Origin: Bolinopsis microptera
Taxonomy: Eukaryota; Ctenophora; Tentaculata; Lobata; Bolinopsidae
DNA: 64,000 nucleotides
Direction: 5' to 3'
Assembly: GCF_026151205.1 (NCBI RefSeq)
Contig: NC_087072.1
Coordinates: 9,545,669-9,609,668, forward strand
Shown: positions 1 to 11,800 of the stretch, piece by piece
Layout of the letters: the number at the start of each line of letters is the position of its first letter
How positions within the stretch are numbered: the stretch's first letter is position 1
Notes under the pieces: model-generated
What the model saw: only the letters and a program-made list of their open reading frames with translations
Database searches by the model: none
Told to the model about the DNA's origin: nothing
Position numbers and translations under genes: made by a program

Positions 1-243
1 AGAAATAGTCACATGGACTCTCTATGTTTTGTAAGCTCTATCTCACCTCGAGCAAGCTCCAACGCTTTTGCCAAGAATTTCTTCTATAGGACCCACACTA
101 AGTGGAATCACATTCCTCTAGATATCCGTGAGATAGAGAGTATCACTGATTTTAAAAGTAAACTTTCCACTTACATGTGGGGGAAAATTATCCCGGTGGA
201 TTCGGACTCTGAACTTGACTATTCAATAGAAACAAATCCGTAA
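1..243 (+). mobile_element. LINE reverse transcriptase, C-terminal fragment
   Basis: An open frame running in from the window edge encodes about 76 residues typical of the C-terminal tail of Jockey/CR1-type LINE ORF2 proteins. The diagnostic stretch is a serine/arginine-rich lead-in followed by FFYRTHTKWNHIPLDIREI and a final FKSKLSTYMW motif. The stop is at 241-243. The catalytic RT domain lies outside the window to the left. The clade is inferred from this tail only. The next 300 bp look like its 3' UTR. Confidence 0.7.
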
Positions 244-1492
244 AATAGTTTATTCAAGATTATCTATTCTTGATGTCTGCATTCACATATTTCTCAATTT
301 CATCTCACAGCACAATATTTTATGAATTGATTGAATGGGTGTGTGATTTTGTTTAAAGTAACTTATTACAATTTTATAAGGGCCCATGCTTGTGCAGGAG
401 CTGCATTTGCACTCAATATCTGTGTTTTGGTGACCCTCAGGTCCTTTGGTTACATACATTTTGTCCGAGACAATTTCAACTTTGACAATCCATGCTTAGA
501 GGACAATATTATATTTAACTAATTCATTGTGTAAACTTGTATGTAATTGACTGATTTGAAAGATTTCAATAAAAAATATATGTGTATAGTGGTTTTAAAA
601 TTATTTATATTATTAGACATTAGTCATACTGCATATTCATTAAGGAACTTCATAAACGTGGCCATATTACAATAAATTGCCAACAGGGGGCTTTATTTTA
701 AGATATTTTATGGAGAGTCACGTTTATTGACCTGCCAATTTTAGTCTGGTTGCTCAGACTAGCATACTTTCACGATCTTGTAAACAGACAGAACTAAACG
801 TAAATTCAAGTTCTGCGCCTTTAAATTGTTTTAAAAGAACATTCTATCCAGAACTGAGAACATGATATCGTTTCAATTTTATGTGATTCCCGAACTTCAC
901 AATTCCTGAAAAGGGTCTTCTGTTGGACAGTTATTGGGGCCGCGCGTTTATTATTACAGATGGTACAGCGCAGCACGTACGAAATTATAGCAAAATTTGT
1001 AACTAGTCGGTGGCGTAGCATGTGTTTGCCGCCTTAACTATATAATATCATTCAGCAGTCCATGGCCGCTAGCTGTCGCACCGTCTATATAATATTCCGC
1101 CACCCCAGAGGTCCCATTAACGCTGTTTATCCTGGAATACGCTAGACTTCAACCTTTTTAACTGACAAATCTCCCGTTCCTTAACCTTTTTACTAGTTAA
1201 ATGATTGGATTGCAAATTTAAAAGCTGATCGTAGAATAGTTAATCAAATTAAAAATAAATTAACAGTCTTAATTATTAAAAATCGTATTAGAAATCTGTT
1301 TATGCTATCACTTCCAACTGGGTGACAGCAAATAAATACTAGAACTGGAATTTCAAAACAGGAATAAATACTTTCAACTGCCCAAATAAGTCTTGATTGT
1401 TTAATTGGACGGTGATGAAAATATCAGTTCCGCAAGGCAATATGTAAAACGAATATAACCCGAATATACTGTACTCTTCTATAAGTATGAAC
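244..1492. other. Non-coding stretch, probable LINE 3' UTR then intergenic
   Basis: AT-rich sequence without a convincing gene. The first 350 bp may be the 3' UTR of the LINE fragment; an AATAAA lies near 570. A 63-codon open frame at 331-522 shows no recognisable domain and is not called. Confidence 0.4.
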
Positions 1493-3241
1493 TCAATCCA
1501 GCTCTATGACCTCTGGCTCACTGTCATCTGTAGAACACAAATTCGTGTTATCAATACTGACAACACTGTCGTCCGAATCATCACCGTTGTTCTTTTCAGA
1601 CAACTCCACTTTCCCCCTTATTTTACGGCACCAACTACAGGAGTAACTATCAGGAATATTATCTTTATCCACATTGACACAGAACCCGTGCTGCCACTTG
1701 TGACATACGTCACACTCTATCATAAACCCACCACTGGTGCTCTTGCCACAGTCACATGACACGATACACACAGATGTCTCTGAGTTGGCTATACTCCTCC
1801 CACTTTTCTGTTCCATCCCAACCTCCATATGTCTCCTGCACTTGCTGCACGCCACACTGATCCACGCTTTGTAACAGTGGATCAGGATAGACGCAACCTC
1901 TGAGTTCGTTTCCATCCCCAGTTCATCCTTTAGTTTGAGCCACTGGTTGGTTGAAGACCCCAGGTTCAATGGTCTGACTCCACCACGCTTTGAGACACTC
2001 TGTCCGTTTACTGGGAGAGGTTCTCTCACACCACCTGTGAAGTGCCTGTCAAACAGTTCAGAGGTTATTAGAACTGTTAGCGAGGGTGGTGTTTGGCTGA
2101 ACATTCTAGAGTTATCCTGCATCACTTCTTCTGTCAGCATTTTGATAACATCCACGTTATGTACCGGTCCTTTCACCTTGATTAGATGATGTTCATACAA
2201 ATCTTTCACTATCTTTTTCAGATTGTTATCAATAACTTGCTTCCCACGAGCGTTTGTATTACTTGAAAACTGTTTTGAATACCGCCAGTTTTTAAGGAAT
2301 ATGTTAGAAAATAGTCTATAACGTTTGAGATTAACCCCAGATGATTCACGCGTTGCTTGAATCAATATCCGTTTAATATCGTAAAATTTATCAGATTTGT
2401 CTAGTTCTGTTGATTTATCTACCATAGAGGATTCCGTTCCGACTGGTGTATCGTCAGTGATCAGATATGGGGTTTCAGCGCTCGTTATATCTGGTTTACT
2501 AGAATCACTGATTTTTCTTTGTTTACTAGAATAAGTTTTTTTACTAAGCTTTCGTTTCCGGGTATCATGAGTTCCATCAGTTTTAAAATGCTTCGCGACA
2601 TGTTCTGGTAAGGATTGAGGAACGCAGTTAATAACAGGCCTGAGAAGTCTCGGTGAAAATCTGGGTTCATCTAAAATATCTTCATTTTCATTCTCTTCTG
2701 TAAATGCCATGGGATAATCGGGACCCTTATCTTCACGTCCCGCTACTATTTCAGTTTCATCAGAGAAACTATTCTTATGAGAGATTGACTCTCTATCAGT
2801 ATTACTGATTGTCATCTCATCTGGCTCTAAGAAGCCTAACAGTTCATCCCTATCACTATTAAAATTAACACTTAATTTTGAATCTGAAGCTGGGCTGTTC
2901 AGCACAACGTTTGTTTCTGATAGTTCACTTTCATCGAACAGGGAATCTTTACATTTTTCTGTAATATCCGTAGTTAAATTAGTGGCAGAAATTTCAGTGT
3001 CATTGTTGTGAGATTTATCTTTCTGAGGAAGGGTACTGGAGTCTTCTTTAGAGATTGTGTCTGTAGGAGGAACAGTAGGTTCATCAACAACATGCTCTGA
3101 AGGCGAGGTTACAGGGTTAAAGGATGGGCAGTTGTCATCACCAGTTTTAGATTCTGTAGTTTTATCTTCTGAGAGAACTGGAGCTTTGACAGGATTTTTT
3201 TCAGAAAGTTCATTTGAGTGATCTTCGGCAGCGGCCATCAT
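1493..3241 (-). CDS. PHD-finger protein, unassigned family
   Basis: Single-exon 582-residue protein. The first ~230 residues are acidic, Ser/Thr-rich and apparently disordered. A basic patch with KRKLSKK follows near residues 225-250, likely a nuclear signal. The middle is predicted helical and not recognised. A typical C4HC3 PHD finger lies at the C-terminus: C496, C498, C510, C513, H518, C521, C535, C538, with W516 before the zinc histidine as in histone-tail-binding PHD fingers. The tail is acidic. A chromatin-reader role follows from the PHD family; no orthologue could be assigned. Start: tandem ATGs at 3239-3241 and 3236-3238, directly preceded by TTTTAG, which resembles a 3' splice site. 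It is the last of five minus-strand genes. No frame damage is seen. Confidence 0.85.
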   Translation of the reverse strand: MMAAAEDHSNELSEKNPVKAPVLSEDKTTESKTGDDNCPSFNPVTSPSEHVVDEPTVPPTDTISKEDSSTLPQKDKSHNNDTEISATNLTTDITEKCKDSLFDESELSETNVVLNSPASDSKLSVNFNSDRDELLGFLEPDEMTISNTDRESISHKNSFSDETEIVAGREDKGPDYPMAFTEENENEDILDEPRFSPRLLRPVINCVPQSLPEHVAKHFKTDGTHDTRKRKLSKKTYSSKQRKISDSSKPDITSAETPYLITDDTPVGTESSMVDKSTELDKSDKFYDIKRILIQATRESSGVNLKRYRLFSNIFLKNWRYSKQFSSNTNARGKQVIDNNLKKIVKDLYEHHLIKVKGPVHNVDVIKMLTEEVMQDNSRMFSQTPPSLTVLITSELFDRHFTGGVREPLPVNGQSVSKRGGVRPLNLGSSTNQWLKLKDELGMETNSEVASILIHCYKAWISVACSKCRRHMEVGMEQKSGRSIANSETSVCIVSCDCGKSTSGGFMIECDVCHKWQHGFCVNVDKDNIPDSYSCSWCRKIRGKVELSEKNNGDDSDDSVVSIDNTNLCSTDDSEPEVIELD

Positions 3242-4027
3242 CTAAAATGTTAGTGGAGAGTGAATACAAAAGTGTTAAAATTTCATTACATTCTAGTTAT
3301 ACGATTAGCATGGATGCTGTTAATGAGCGGTACAGTCCAAAATTAAAAGAAAGATTTCCGATGTAATTTTCAAAAAAGTTGAAGTAACACACCATACGTA
3401 ATGTTTGTGATAATTTGTAAATTTTTTGGGAAATCTAATAATGACAAAAACTGTGCATCTCAAAACCGATAAGGAACTTGATAGCGTAATTCTAGCTTCC
3501 AAAATTAGATAAATCCTAAATAAATAAATCTAACAAAAATACCACTACCAGTAAATAGCGTTATTTTAACTTCTACAATCCGATTAATTAAAAACTAAAA
3601 ACACCATACTATACACACCAATACGATAAGGAGTTCCGAATCTCTCGATGCTGTTGCAATATAAAACTAGTCGACGTCAATCACCGAATTTAAAATAATC
3701 TATATTTACATTCTGCTTTGCGTGGACGAGTCAGGGTAAACTAATACAAAAATAAACAATTTTACAAACCAAATTTCACCATGAATAATTATTAACTACA
3801 ATGACGTAAAAACTAAAATGAATGAAAGCATACAAAATGATAGAGTTATTACTAATAACTTATTAGGTTTAAAAGATATTTAATTTTGGGTAAAATCGTG
3901 ATAAAAAGGCTTCCAGTCAAATTAGTTGTAATATACAGAAATAAATTAATAACGAAATGTCTGGATCAGCAGTTCTGAAACTACACTAAACAGCGAGGTT
4001 GATAAAAGTTGTTTATAAATTTTACTT
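3242..4027. other. Intergenic region, PHD gene to RNF146
   Basis: About 790 bp of AT-rich sequence between the RNF146 stop and the PHD-gene start, both genes on the minus strand. It must hold the RNF146 3' UTR and any PHD-gene promoter. No repeat or RNA gene was recognised. Confidence 0.4.
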
Positions 4028-6321
4028 TCAGACAGGGGTGCCGCCACGTGATCTGCTGTTGTTATGCCGTCTTGGTTTCACAATTCCTGCCACGCCCTTT
4101 TTATCTGCTATCTGCTTATCTCTCTTGAGTCGGCGCTGGATGTGCGGGTTATCTTTTCTTCTCTGGCACTGCAATGCGATAATTATTGCAATTGGTGCGA
4201 TTACGTACCTTAAAAACTACCTATATATGTGAATTACTTGTAGATTTTGTTACACTTACACATATACTATTATTCTTTTGGACTTACCATAGCATCAAGG
4301 TCGATGATGAAGATGAATCCTGCGATCATAAGTTCTAATATTTTGGGTTCGTCACTTGCTGGCTCGTTATATTTGTCTTCTATTTGCTGAGCAGTTCTGA
4401 CATCAAACTCCCACCACCCTCCATTTCTACCTGCAAAATATCTAATTAGTACCAGAAAACTGAAAAGCGGACGAGATTCTGAGTTTCCATTTTTAATGTC
4501 AGTTAATATGTAAATGACTCCTATACTAATAGTGTATCAGTAATAAGAATGAAACCTAACACCGGAAAATAAGTTTTATGACAGGCTAGTAGTATTGTAT
4601 AACGAACAGGTAAATGTAAGAAGGCTTCTTACCTTCGTAATACCACTTATCATCGGCAACCTCCTCAAGAGAATTATCTTCAGAACTTGAAGATTCATTG
4701 ATTACCTCCGGGTGTAATATATAGTTCCTCGGTAGAGGTGCTCTGCATAATGCACATGAGTTTGTACCGTTGTGCACCGCTCCCTACACGATAAATTAGT
4801 TCGTGATAGTGTTACAAAAACATACGATTTTACGGAAGTAACAAGTAAATATGTACATATGACAAGCTTAATCAAATTATACATGTTACCATTAAAATGG
4901 ATGTAAATATAGCAATTGACTGTTCGCATACCTTGATGCAGAGGAAGCAGAAGATATGATTACAGGGTAGCTTGACAGGTTGTAGTGCTGTTTGCAAACA
5001 TATCGAACACTCCGGCTTATCTGTGAGGATACAGAGTTATTTTTAGCAGGATGTTCCAGATTCAACACATTGCTTCAGAGTTCAGACTATCCAATCATGG
5101 TATATCCCATTGCCAACAGAGATAGAAATGACAACTCTCAATTTATAGTACATTTTAAAACACGAGGTAAGCTCACCAGATTTAGGGGACAGAGGTTGAG
5201 AATTGATATCAGCACAAGTTGTCGGCTCAGTTGGTGAAAACTCGAAGGATGAAGAGGCCTGTTTGCTGGTACTAGCTTCTTGAGAAAATGTTTCGGTGTC
5301 GTCCAGCGACAGAACTGACACGTCTAGATTGGACCCCGTGCTGCGGTTAGGGCGATTATACACCTCATAAAGTTACATTTGTTGATTGCTAACTTGCTGA
5401 TTTGATTGTTCTGTATTCAATGGTATCGCAGGTGTCACGTCGATCTACGTTACCGGTGTATAATAATGAGCAGTCAAACTGACCAAGATTGTCATTGCGC
5501 GCGCGCGACACAAAACTGCTATAGTAAATGCTTTCTTGTTGGATTTTACTAACAATTTTAGAAAAAATGTAGAGTGCTGAAAAAGCAAATCCGCGCGTTC
5601 CATACATCTCTGGCACCCTCTGCACCGGGACCACATTCTAACTCGGTGTGAGTTGGTATGGACACTAATAATAGTTCACATACATTCCGTGTTTGGTAGG
5701 TAGACTTACAAGTTAGGCCTCCCCTCCCTGAAGGCGATCTGCGACTCAGTTCAGTGATTTGTTTGCTGTTCGACGAGTTAGGTAACTATTACACATCGTT
5801 TCAACGTGGCATGCTATCCGCTCTTATTGACATATTTTACACACAATAACAAATAACAATAGAACTAACCTATCTCTTTTCGACATGGAGCGTTTCTTCT
5901 TCTTCTTAGAAATTCTACCGTTCTGGGTGCTAGACAAAGTTTGCTCAGAGTTAGTCTTTACTCCTCTGCTGGCTATTTCCTGGGTGTAATCGATGTTCAT
6001 CGCATGACGTAATTGATAAATGTATACGACAATTTAAACATGATTAAGATTACAGTTAAAAGTTTCAACCTTGATCATCGATCAAATGACCGACGACTGT
6101 GTCTGTAATATCTGGAAGTTTAAAAGTTTACATTTCTACTGTTTGGATTTTGAAACAAAATACTATCGACTACGATGTAGTTTATTTGAGAGTGACACAA
6201 TATACAAAATATGGTAGAAGTTGAATGAAGCAAAACGAAAACAAACAAGATATTATGAAGGAGCACATACCTGACTATTAGAGCCAGCCTTTTCTTGACT
6301 TCTAGTTACAACTCTACCCAT
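4028..6321 (-). CDS. RNF146: E3 ubiquitin ligase RNF146 (Iduna), RING + WWE
   Basis: Seven exons, all GT/AG and phase-consistent: 6271-6321, 5870-5979, 5177-5340, 4932-5020, 4633-4783, 4288-4430, 4028-4168. Together they make 282 codons. The N-terminal ~108 residues are Ser/Thr-rich with a lysine run. A C3HC4 RING follows: C113, C116, C128, H130, C133, C136, C148, C151. The WWE domain (about 183-240) begins with DKWYYEGRNGGWW and keeps the aromatic core that binds iso-ADP-ribose in the family. RNF146 ubiquitylates PARylated proteins such as axin in the tankyrase pathway. The basic [14 protein letters not shown] block after the WWE matches the vertebrate KIKRD...KKGVAG block. The protein then ends about 20 residues later, so the long acidic tail of vertebrate RNF146 is absent. 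The RING is split across two exons. Confidence 0.92.
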
Positions 6322-7680
6322 CGTAACATGTGTAAACTGAACATGCTACAAAAAGTGGTCGATTAGGATGTGATTATCGATCAATCATTTGAAATTATCT
6401 TCCAATTAGCAATATATATATCTTGAATAATATTTCATGCCATTGAATAATATTTCATGCCATAAAAAATTGAAACCCAATAACAGCACCAAACATGAGT
6501 TGTATAGGTTCGTTGAAGCAATGAAGCAATAAAACACCAGATATTATTGCAAAAAGATAGTATGAAATGAAATTTACAATAATCTTACGTATCTTGAGTT
6601 CAGATAATCTTGTAATATTTAAACTTTTTTTTCCTTTTTTTCTTGCTTTATTAATGAAAGCTTGGCGACAGCATTTGAATGTCTTATTTTAGATGATACT
6701 GATAAAAATAAAGTAACTTTACTTTAAAAACATTAAAACAGTCTTTTTCTGAATAAAAAAACAAGATAAATACTAATCAGGTGATTATAGAAATTCCCTC
6801 TGAGCGAATATGACTTGTTAAAAAAACAAAGACTGAAGACAGCACATTGAGAAATACCCTCAAAATATGGTAGAAGGGAAACATGCAGCATAATAAAACG
6901 ATCCTTACAGCTTTGATGTATTATATGGAGAACTAAATAATGAGCTCGTCGGATGGAAATGGTAACAGCAAAGAAAATGAAGAATTGGGAGTGGCGCAGA
7001 TGAAAGCTTAATTTAGAACTTGGAGGCGGGCGGTGGTACCATTAGTCGTACAGGACGTGGAACCATATAAATATTTAATTACATTGCAACATGAATTACA
7101 GCTGACCCTCCAAAATAGCTTTAATGAAGTAGAAATTATTGGATTTTAGATAATGCATCAGCAGTGAACACTGAACAGTATTCATTTTCAAACATAGTCA
7201 TATTCAGAGAGAACCGCTTCACCCTGAATTTTCTGAAGATGGTACTATGACACACCAATATAAATACATTGTACACTACAATGAAGACTTACTTGACTCG
7301 TAGGGACTACCATACTTTGCACGTGCAATGTGCATCCAGTACAACGTTGCATTGAGTACCTATAAGACATTTGAGGTTCCAAGCTGCTTCACCGTTCGTA
7401 TTCCATCAGTCTAAAGAATCACATTCGGCTAGTGATCCAGCAATGGACTCCACGTCAGAATCCAACATTTTCAGAATATCTGAGATGAACTGTAATATTA
7501 TAGAAAATCCCAAAAAATACTCCATATTATTGTGATGATGGGTTTTTTTAAAACATGAAATTTCCACTAAAGTACTGAAAAAGTTACGTTAAATTCATTG
7601 AATCGTCAAACAACCTATTATATAATTACTCCATATTATATAATTACCTCCATTATATAATTAATTAAACTATAAGTAAC
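6322..7680. other. Intergenic region with small AT-rich repeats
   Basis: Upstream region of RNF146. It contains a tandem duplication of TGAATAATATTTCATGCCAT near 6424-6464 and three near-copies of ATTATATAATTAC at about 7617-7665. No gene was found. A promoter for RNF146 is expected here but no core element could be singled out. Confidence 0.4.
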
Positions 7681-8093
7681 CTGGAGAGGCGTTGTCCTCA
7701 ATCCTGCCAAGTCCGATAGGAATAAAATCATCTCCATCAAAGTAGGGTCTATCCACGTCCATTGCATTGTCAACTGTAGGAAGAGAATGTTACAGACTCA
7801 ACAACGCCATCGACGAATCCACAGACAGAATCAAATCAGCCCCTGCACATCATGCCCTGACCACCGGCCACACCATCTCCTGGAACAATATTGAAGTCCT
7901 CAAATCCCTCACCTCACGCTCCCAACTTGACCTCACAGAACACGCAGCTATACAAATACGACAACCAGCTATGAACAGAACAGACCGCGCACCCAAATGT
8001 AGTTCCCTCTGGGACCCCATTCTTCCTAAAATTGCCAAATCCTTAAAGTCCAGACCATCTGGCATTTCCTTCTCAACCTCAACAGAAGACTAA
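7681..8093 (+). mobile_element. GIY-YIG endonuclease tail of a Penelope-like element
   Basis: The open frame at 7767-8093 carries HHALTTGHTISWNNIEVL followed by a glutamate/arginine-rich segment. This resembles the end of the GIY-YIG-type nuclease domain at the C-terminus of Penelope-like elements (HA..TGH.I.W....VL). The N-terminal catalytic GIY/YIG motif is not visible and no RT lies just upstream, so this is a 5'-truncated remnant between RNF146 and ZC3H3. A free-standing GIY-YIG relic is possible. Family assignment is by motif only. Confidence 0.5.
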
Positions 8094-8859
8094 ATTTTTA
8101 TTGACATTGTACTGTAATTTTCACTTTCCCACCCACACCTCCCCCACCCTCCATCCCTGACACCACTCAATCACATATAAGCATTGTCCACCACATCACA
8201 TTCAGCTGACGACGATTAACACATGTTTATTGAAAGCTTCTACAAGTTAAATCATCGTATCTCTTATATGTTTTTAACCCAACTCCACTCAGAAGAGATA
8301 TGATCTAGGCACATTGTGCGATGACTGAAGCGCTACGTGAAGAGCGCTGCACTGATGCGCTGACCTGTGCACACTGCACGGAGCAGTGCACTACTAACCG
8401 CTTAATTGCACTGAACAGAGGCCACCACAACGAATAACATTGTGAATCGTAAATTGTAAAGATCTTACTTTATATGGAACAATTTACACGCATTTATTTG
8501 TTTTATTTGACAGATCTAGCTATGAAATTGGCAGAAATCAAGCAGAGTCAGCATTCTTTTTGTCGATTTGAACTATGAGAGAAAGCATAAAAATAATAAA
8601 CTCATACCTCAGTCCCTGAAGCTATCAAGGATTAATCACAGGAATGTAATATTGAAATAAGTGATTCATCACACCGCATCACATTCATGAAATTTACTAC
8701 CGCTCGAAAGGATTTCAACCATTTACCCATTTTATAGGTACAGTTTAACGAACAGCTCGAAAGATTAGCGCATTACTTAAGCAATCAGTCGCAGTTTATC
8801 TGTTCTTAGAAGTCAGTTTACAGCGAGCCCAGAACAACAAAAGATCTTAACATGGGATA
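8094..8859. other. Intergenic region downstream of ZC3H3
   Basis: Contains the 3' flank of the Penelope-like remnant and presumably the 3' UTR of ZC3H3. The part at 8320-8420 is rich in GTGCAC/TGCACTG words. No gene was seen. Confidence 0.35.
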
Positions 8860-11800
8860 CTAACTGGAGCTAAAAGAGTAAGTCCGGGTCCTGAGTATCT
8901 TCTGGTGTAGCAAGGTGCACTCAGTGTCCAGACAGAAACCAGTGGTGAAGTGAGTTTCACAGTCACGTGTGTGTCGCTTTGTACAGTTAGTTCCTTTCTC
9001 ACAGTGACCCTGTATCACGTGACTCATTAAACGAAGTTGACAGTTCAACTAGGTTGCAGTCTAACTAGGTTAACTAGGTAGACTGATTGGGTTTATATTT
9101 AGGTTCCCTAATTATGGTTCCCTAATTATAATTAGGTTCCCTACTTATAATTAGGGAACCATAATTAGGGTTCCCTACTTATGTTCCCAAGCAGTTGTCC
9201 AAATTGGGTGTGTCCAGTAGGCCAGTAGCCATTTACAAAGTAAGGTGACCCTACAAAGTTCTTATCTGTTAAGAACCTTTACTGATAAACTAAATTTTAA
9301 AAATAATTCTACCACCTAGATTTGGTAATGGTTAACGGATGGTTATCAAAATCCAGACAGCAAATGAAATATTATGTGATTTTTGCAGCCGACTGAACAA
9401 ATATTAGACAGTTCCACTGCCTTCACATTTCTTGAATTTCAGTCTTTATGACCGCTCATTATGTGCTGGAAATTATAGCCAACGGAACTCATACTGTATA
9501 GAGAAACATTTTACATTCATTATGTTACATAATATGTAATATGATTACAACATATTATGAGCGTGTGATTAGGGTGTATCAATATTCAATGTAGTCATGA
9601 TTTGAATATTTTACATAAACTAGGTGTTCTAATTTATCAGGTCCCAAAAGCATCAAATCCTTTACAAGTTTATATATTAGAGATTATTTATTAGAAGTAC
9701 TAGCAGGAACCTGTTCAAACCCTAAAGGGCTAAAGTGGTGTCAAGAGTCAACAATATTTATCTATTTTGCGATTTTGACACCACTTGCTGGTCCAAATTT
9801 TGGAACCTTAAGTTTTTATTCCTTGGCCAATTTTTTATTTTTTATTTCTTCATACTGGTCAAAAAGACATAAAACCCATATAAAAGCATAAGACCCGTAT
9901 ATATCTCGCGGTTTTCGCGGAAAGTTGTGTTAAAGTTGATGTCGTGGTGTCAGTAAAATGGCAACATATATGCCTATTATAAATATATCGTCTCACTTTA
10001 TATATAGTAAGAGAAGGAAGAAATAAAAGGGATAATAATATTTAACAAAACAATGATTAAATCGACTTTAAATGGTTCTGAACTACTTACAGCAGTAAAC
10101 TTCTCACAGACAGGTACATCAATACCCAATTTAACGTGTAGAAACGGACAGTCTTCTTTGGAGCACTTGTTAGCGTAGAAGTATAGACAGAGCGGCATCT
10201 TCTCCTTTATCAGCTGTGATAGTAGGATAATTGATTGGATATTATGAGAGCTAAATAATTCAGTAAATCAACAGCAGAGTGTATGTTTTTAGAATTTCTC
10301 GACAAGAATAACTCTCTATTCGAGAATCAGTACGGATTCCGACCAGGAAGATCATGTGAGCACGCACTTCTCAATGCTCAGAGCTCTATTCTGCATTCTC
10401 TAAATAAGAACCAAATAGCACTTTTATTACTTTTAGACTATAGCAAGGCATTTGACGTCCTAGATCACGCGACATTACTCAGGAAACTTGAGCATTACGG
10501 TATTCGTGGCATTGCGTTGAAATGGTTCGAGTCATACCTCAGTGGTCGCAGTCAATTTGTTTCCCTAAACGGCTCCAATTCATCATTAGAATCTATGATA
10601 TACGGTGTTCCACAAGGGAGCATATTAGGCCCCCTGCTCTTTGTCATATATATCAATGACTTACCAGGAATCAGTAACCTAGCTAAATTTATATTATACG
10701 CAGACGACGCAAACATTGTTATCACCGGATCAAATGTACAAGACATTATATCCAAAGAAACCACCTCACTGACGTGTTGATAAAATGGGTTAACTCGAAC
10801 GGCCAAGCTCATAATCTGAAGAAGACTTGCTATATGGTATTTTCAAAAAGACGGGTAGATCTATCGTCTCTACAAGTAAGTATCGACAACTCTCCTATAG
10901 AACGCAAAACGGAGGCCAGGTTTTTAGGAGTTATCGTCGACGACAAACTAAAATGGGCCAGCCACATCCGAGCCGTCAAAACAAAAATGTCACGGTTTAT
11001 AGGTATTATGTTCAAAATAAAACGCAAATTACCAATCAAAGCACGCTTACAGATCTTCCAAAGTTTTGTACAATCTCACTTAAATTTCTGTTCACTAGTT
11101 TGGGGCTTTGCTGCAAAATCCCATATTGAATCACTGTTCACTAAACAAAAGCAGGGAATACGAGCAGTTATGCCGGGCTACGTGAATTACTATTACAAGG
11201 ACGGTAAGCTTCCGGATCATACTAAAACTACGTTTAAAGAGTACGAAATATTATCTGTACACGGGGTCATCATAAAAAATGCTCTGACTCTGATGCACAA
11301 GATAACTTACATGCCTGGCCTTCTGCCGTCGTCGATAAAAGACTTATTTCCTCCCGATATACCAAAGTATGGCACGTCTTATGACGACAATATCGACTGG
11401 CTAACAACGTTCTCTCAACCAGATCTACGCGCTAGTGTTCTGTATAAAGGTCCTATATTAGCTATTACCGAGCACAACATTAGTCGCATAACTTGCCCAT
11501 CTAGCATTTTCTCAATAAGCATATATAAGAAATCAGCGAAGTGTGTAATGATAGAACTACAAAGCTCAGGAAACGATGAAGAATGGCCACCTTTTCTGTT
11601 ACATAATTTACCCGGGCTACGTAAATCGACAAGATCAGGCACACAACAAATCAACTACCGAGAATAAACTAAGGAATAAATAAAACCAGACGGTTAGCAC
11701 ACTAGTCACTATCAACCATATGCCACTTTTTTCACTGCCCATTCACTGTCATATTAATAGCATCATATAGATAGCGCTAGCAGGTGCTGATAAGACATGG

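Noticed and set aside
331-522. 63-codon open frame with hydrophobic stretches
   Set aside because: No domain, no splice context, and it lies in the probable LINE 3' region.
5389-5636. Minus-strand open frame starting [18 protein letters not shown], initially considered an RNF146 exon
   Set aside because: It lies in RNF146 intron 2; the phases of exons 2 and 3 fit without it and joining it introduces stops.
9098-9187. TTAGGG/CCCTAA words suggesting an interstitial telomere
   Set aside because: The repeating word is GGTTCCCTA with AATTATAATTA spacers, not tandem TTAGGG.
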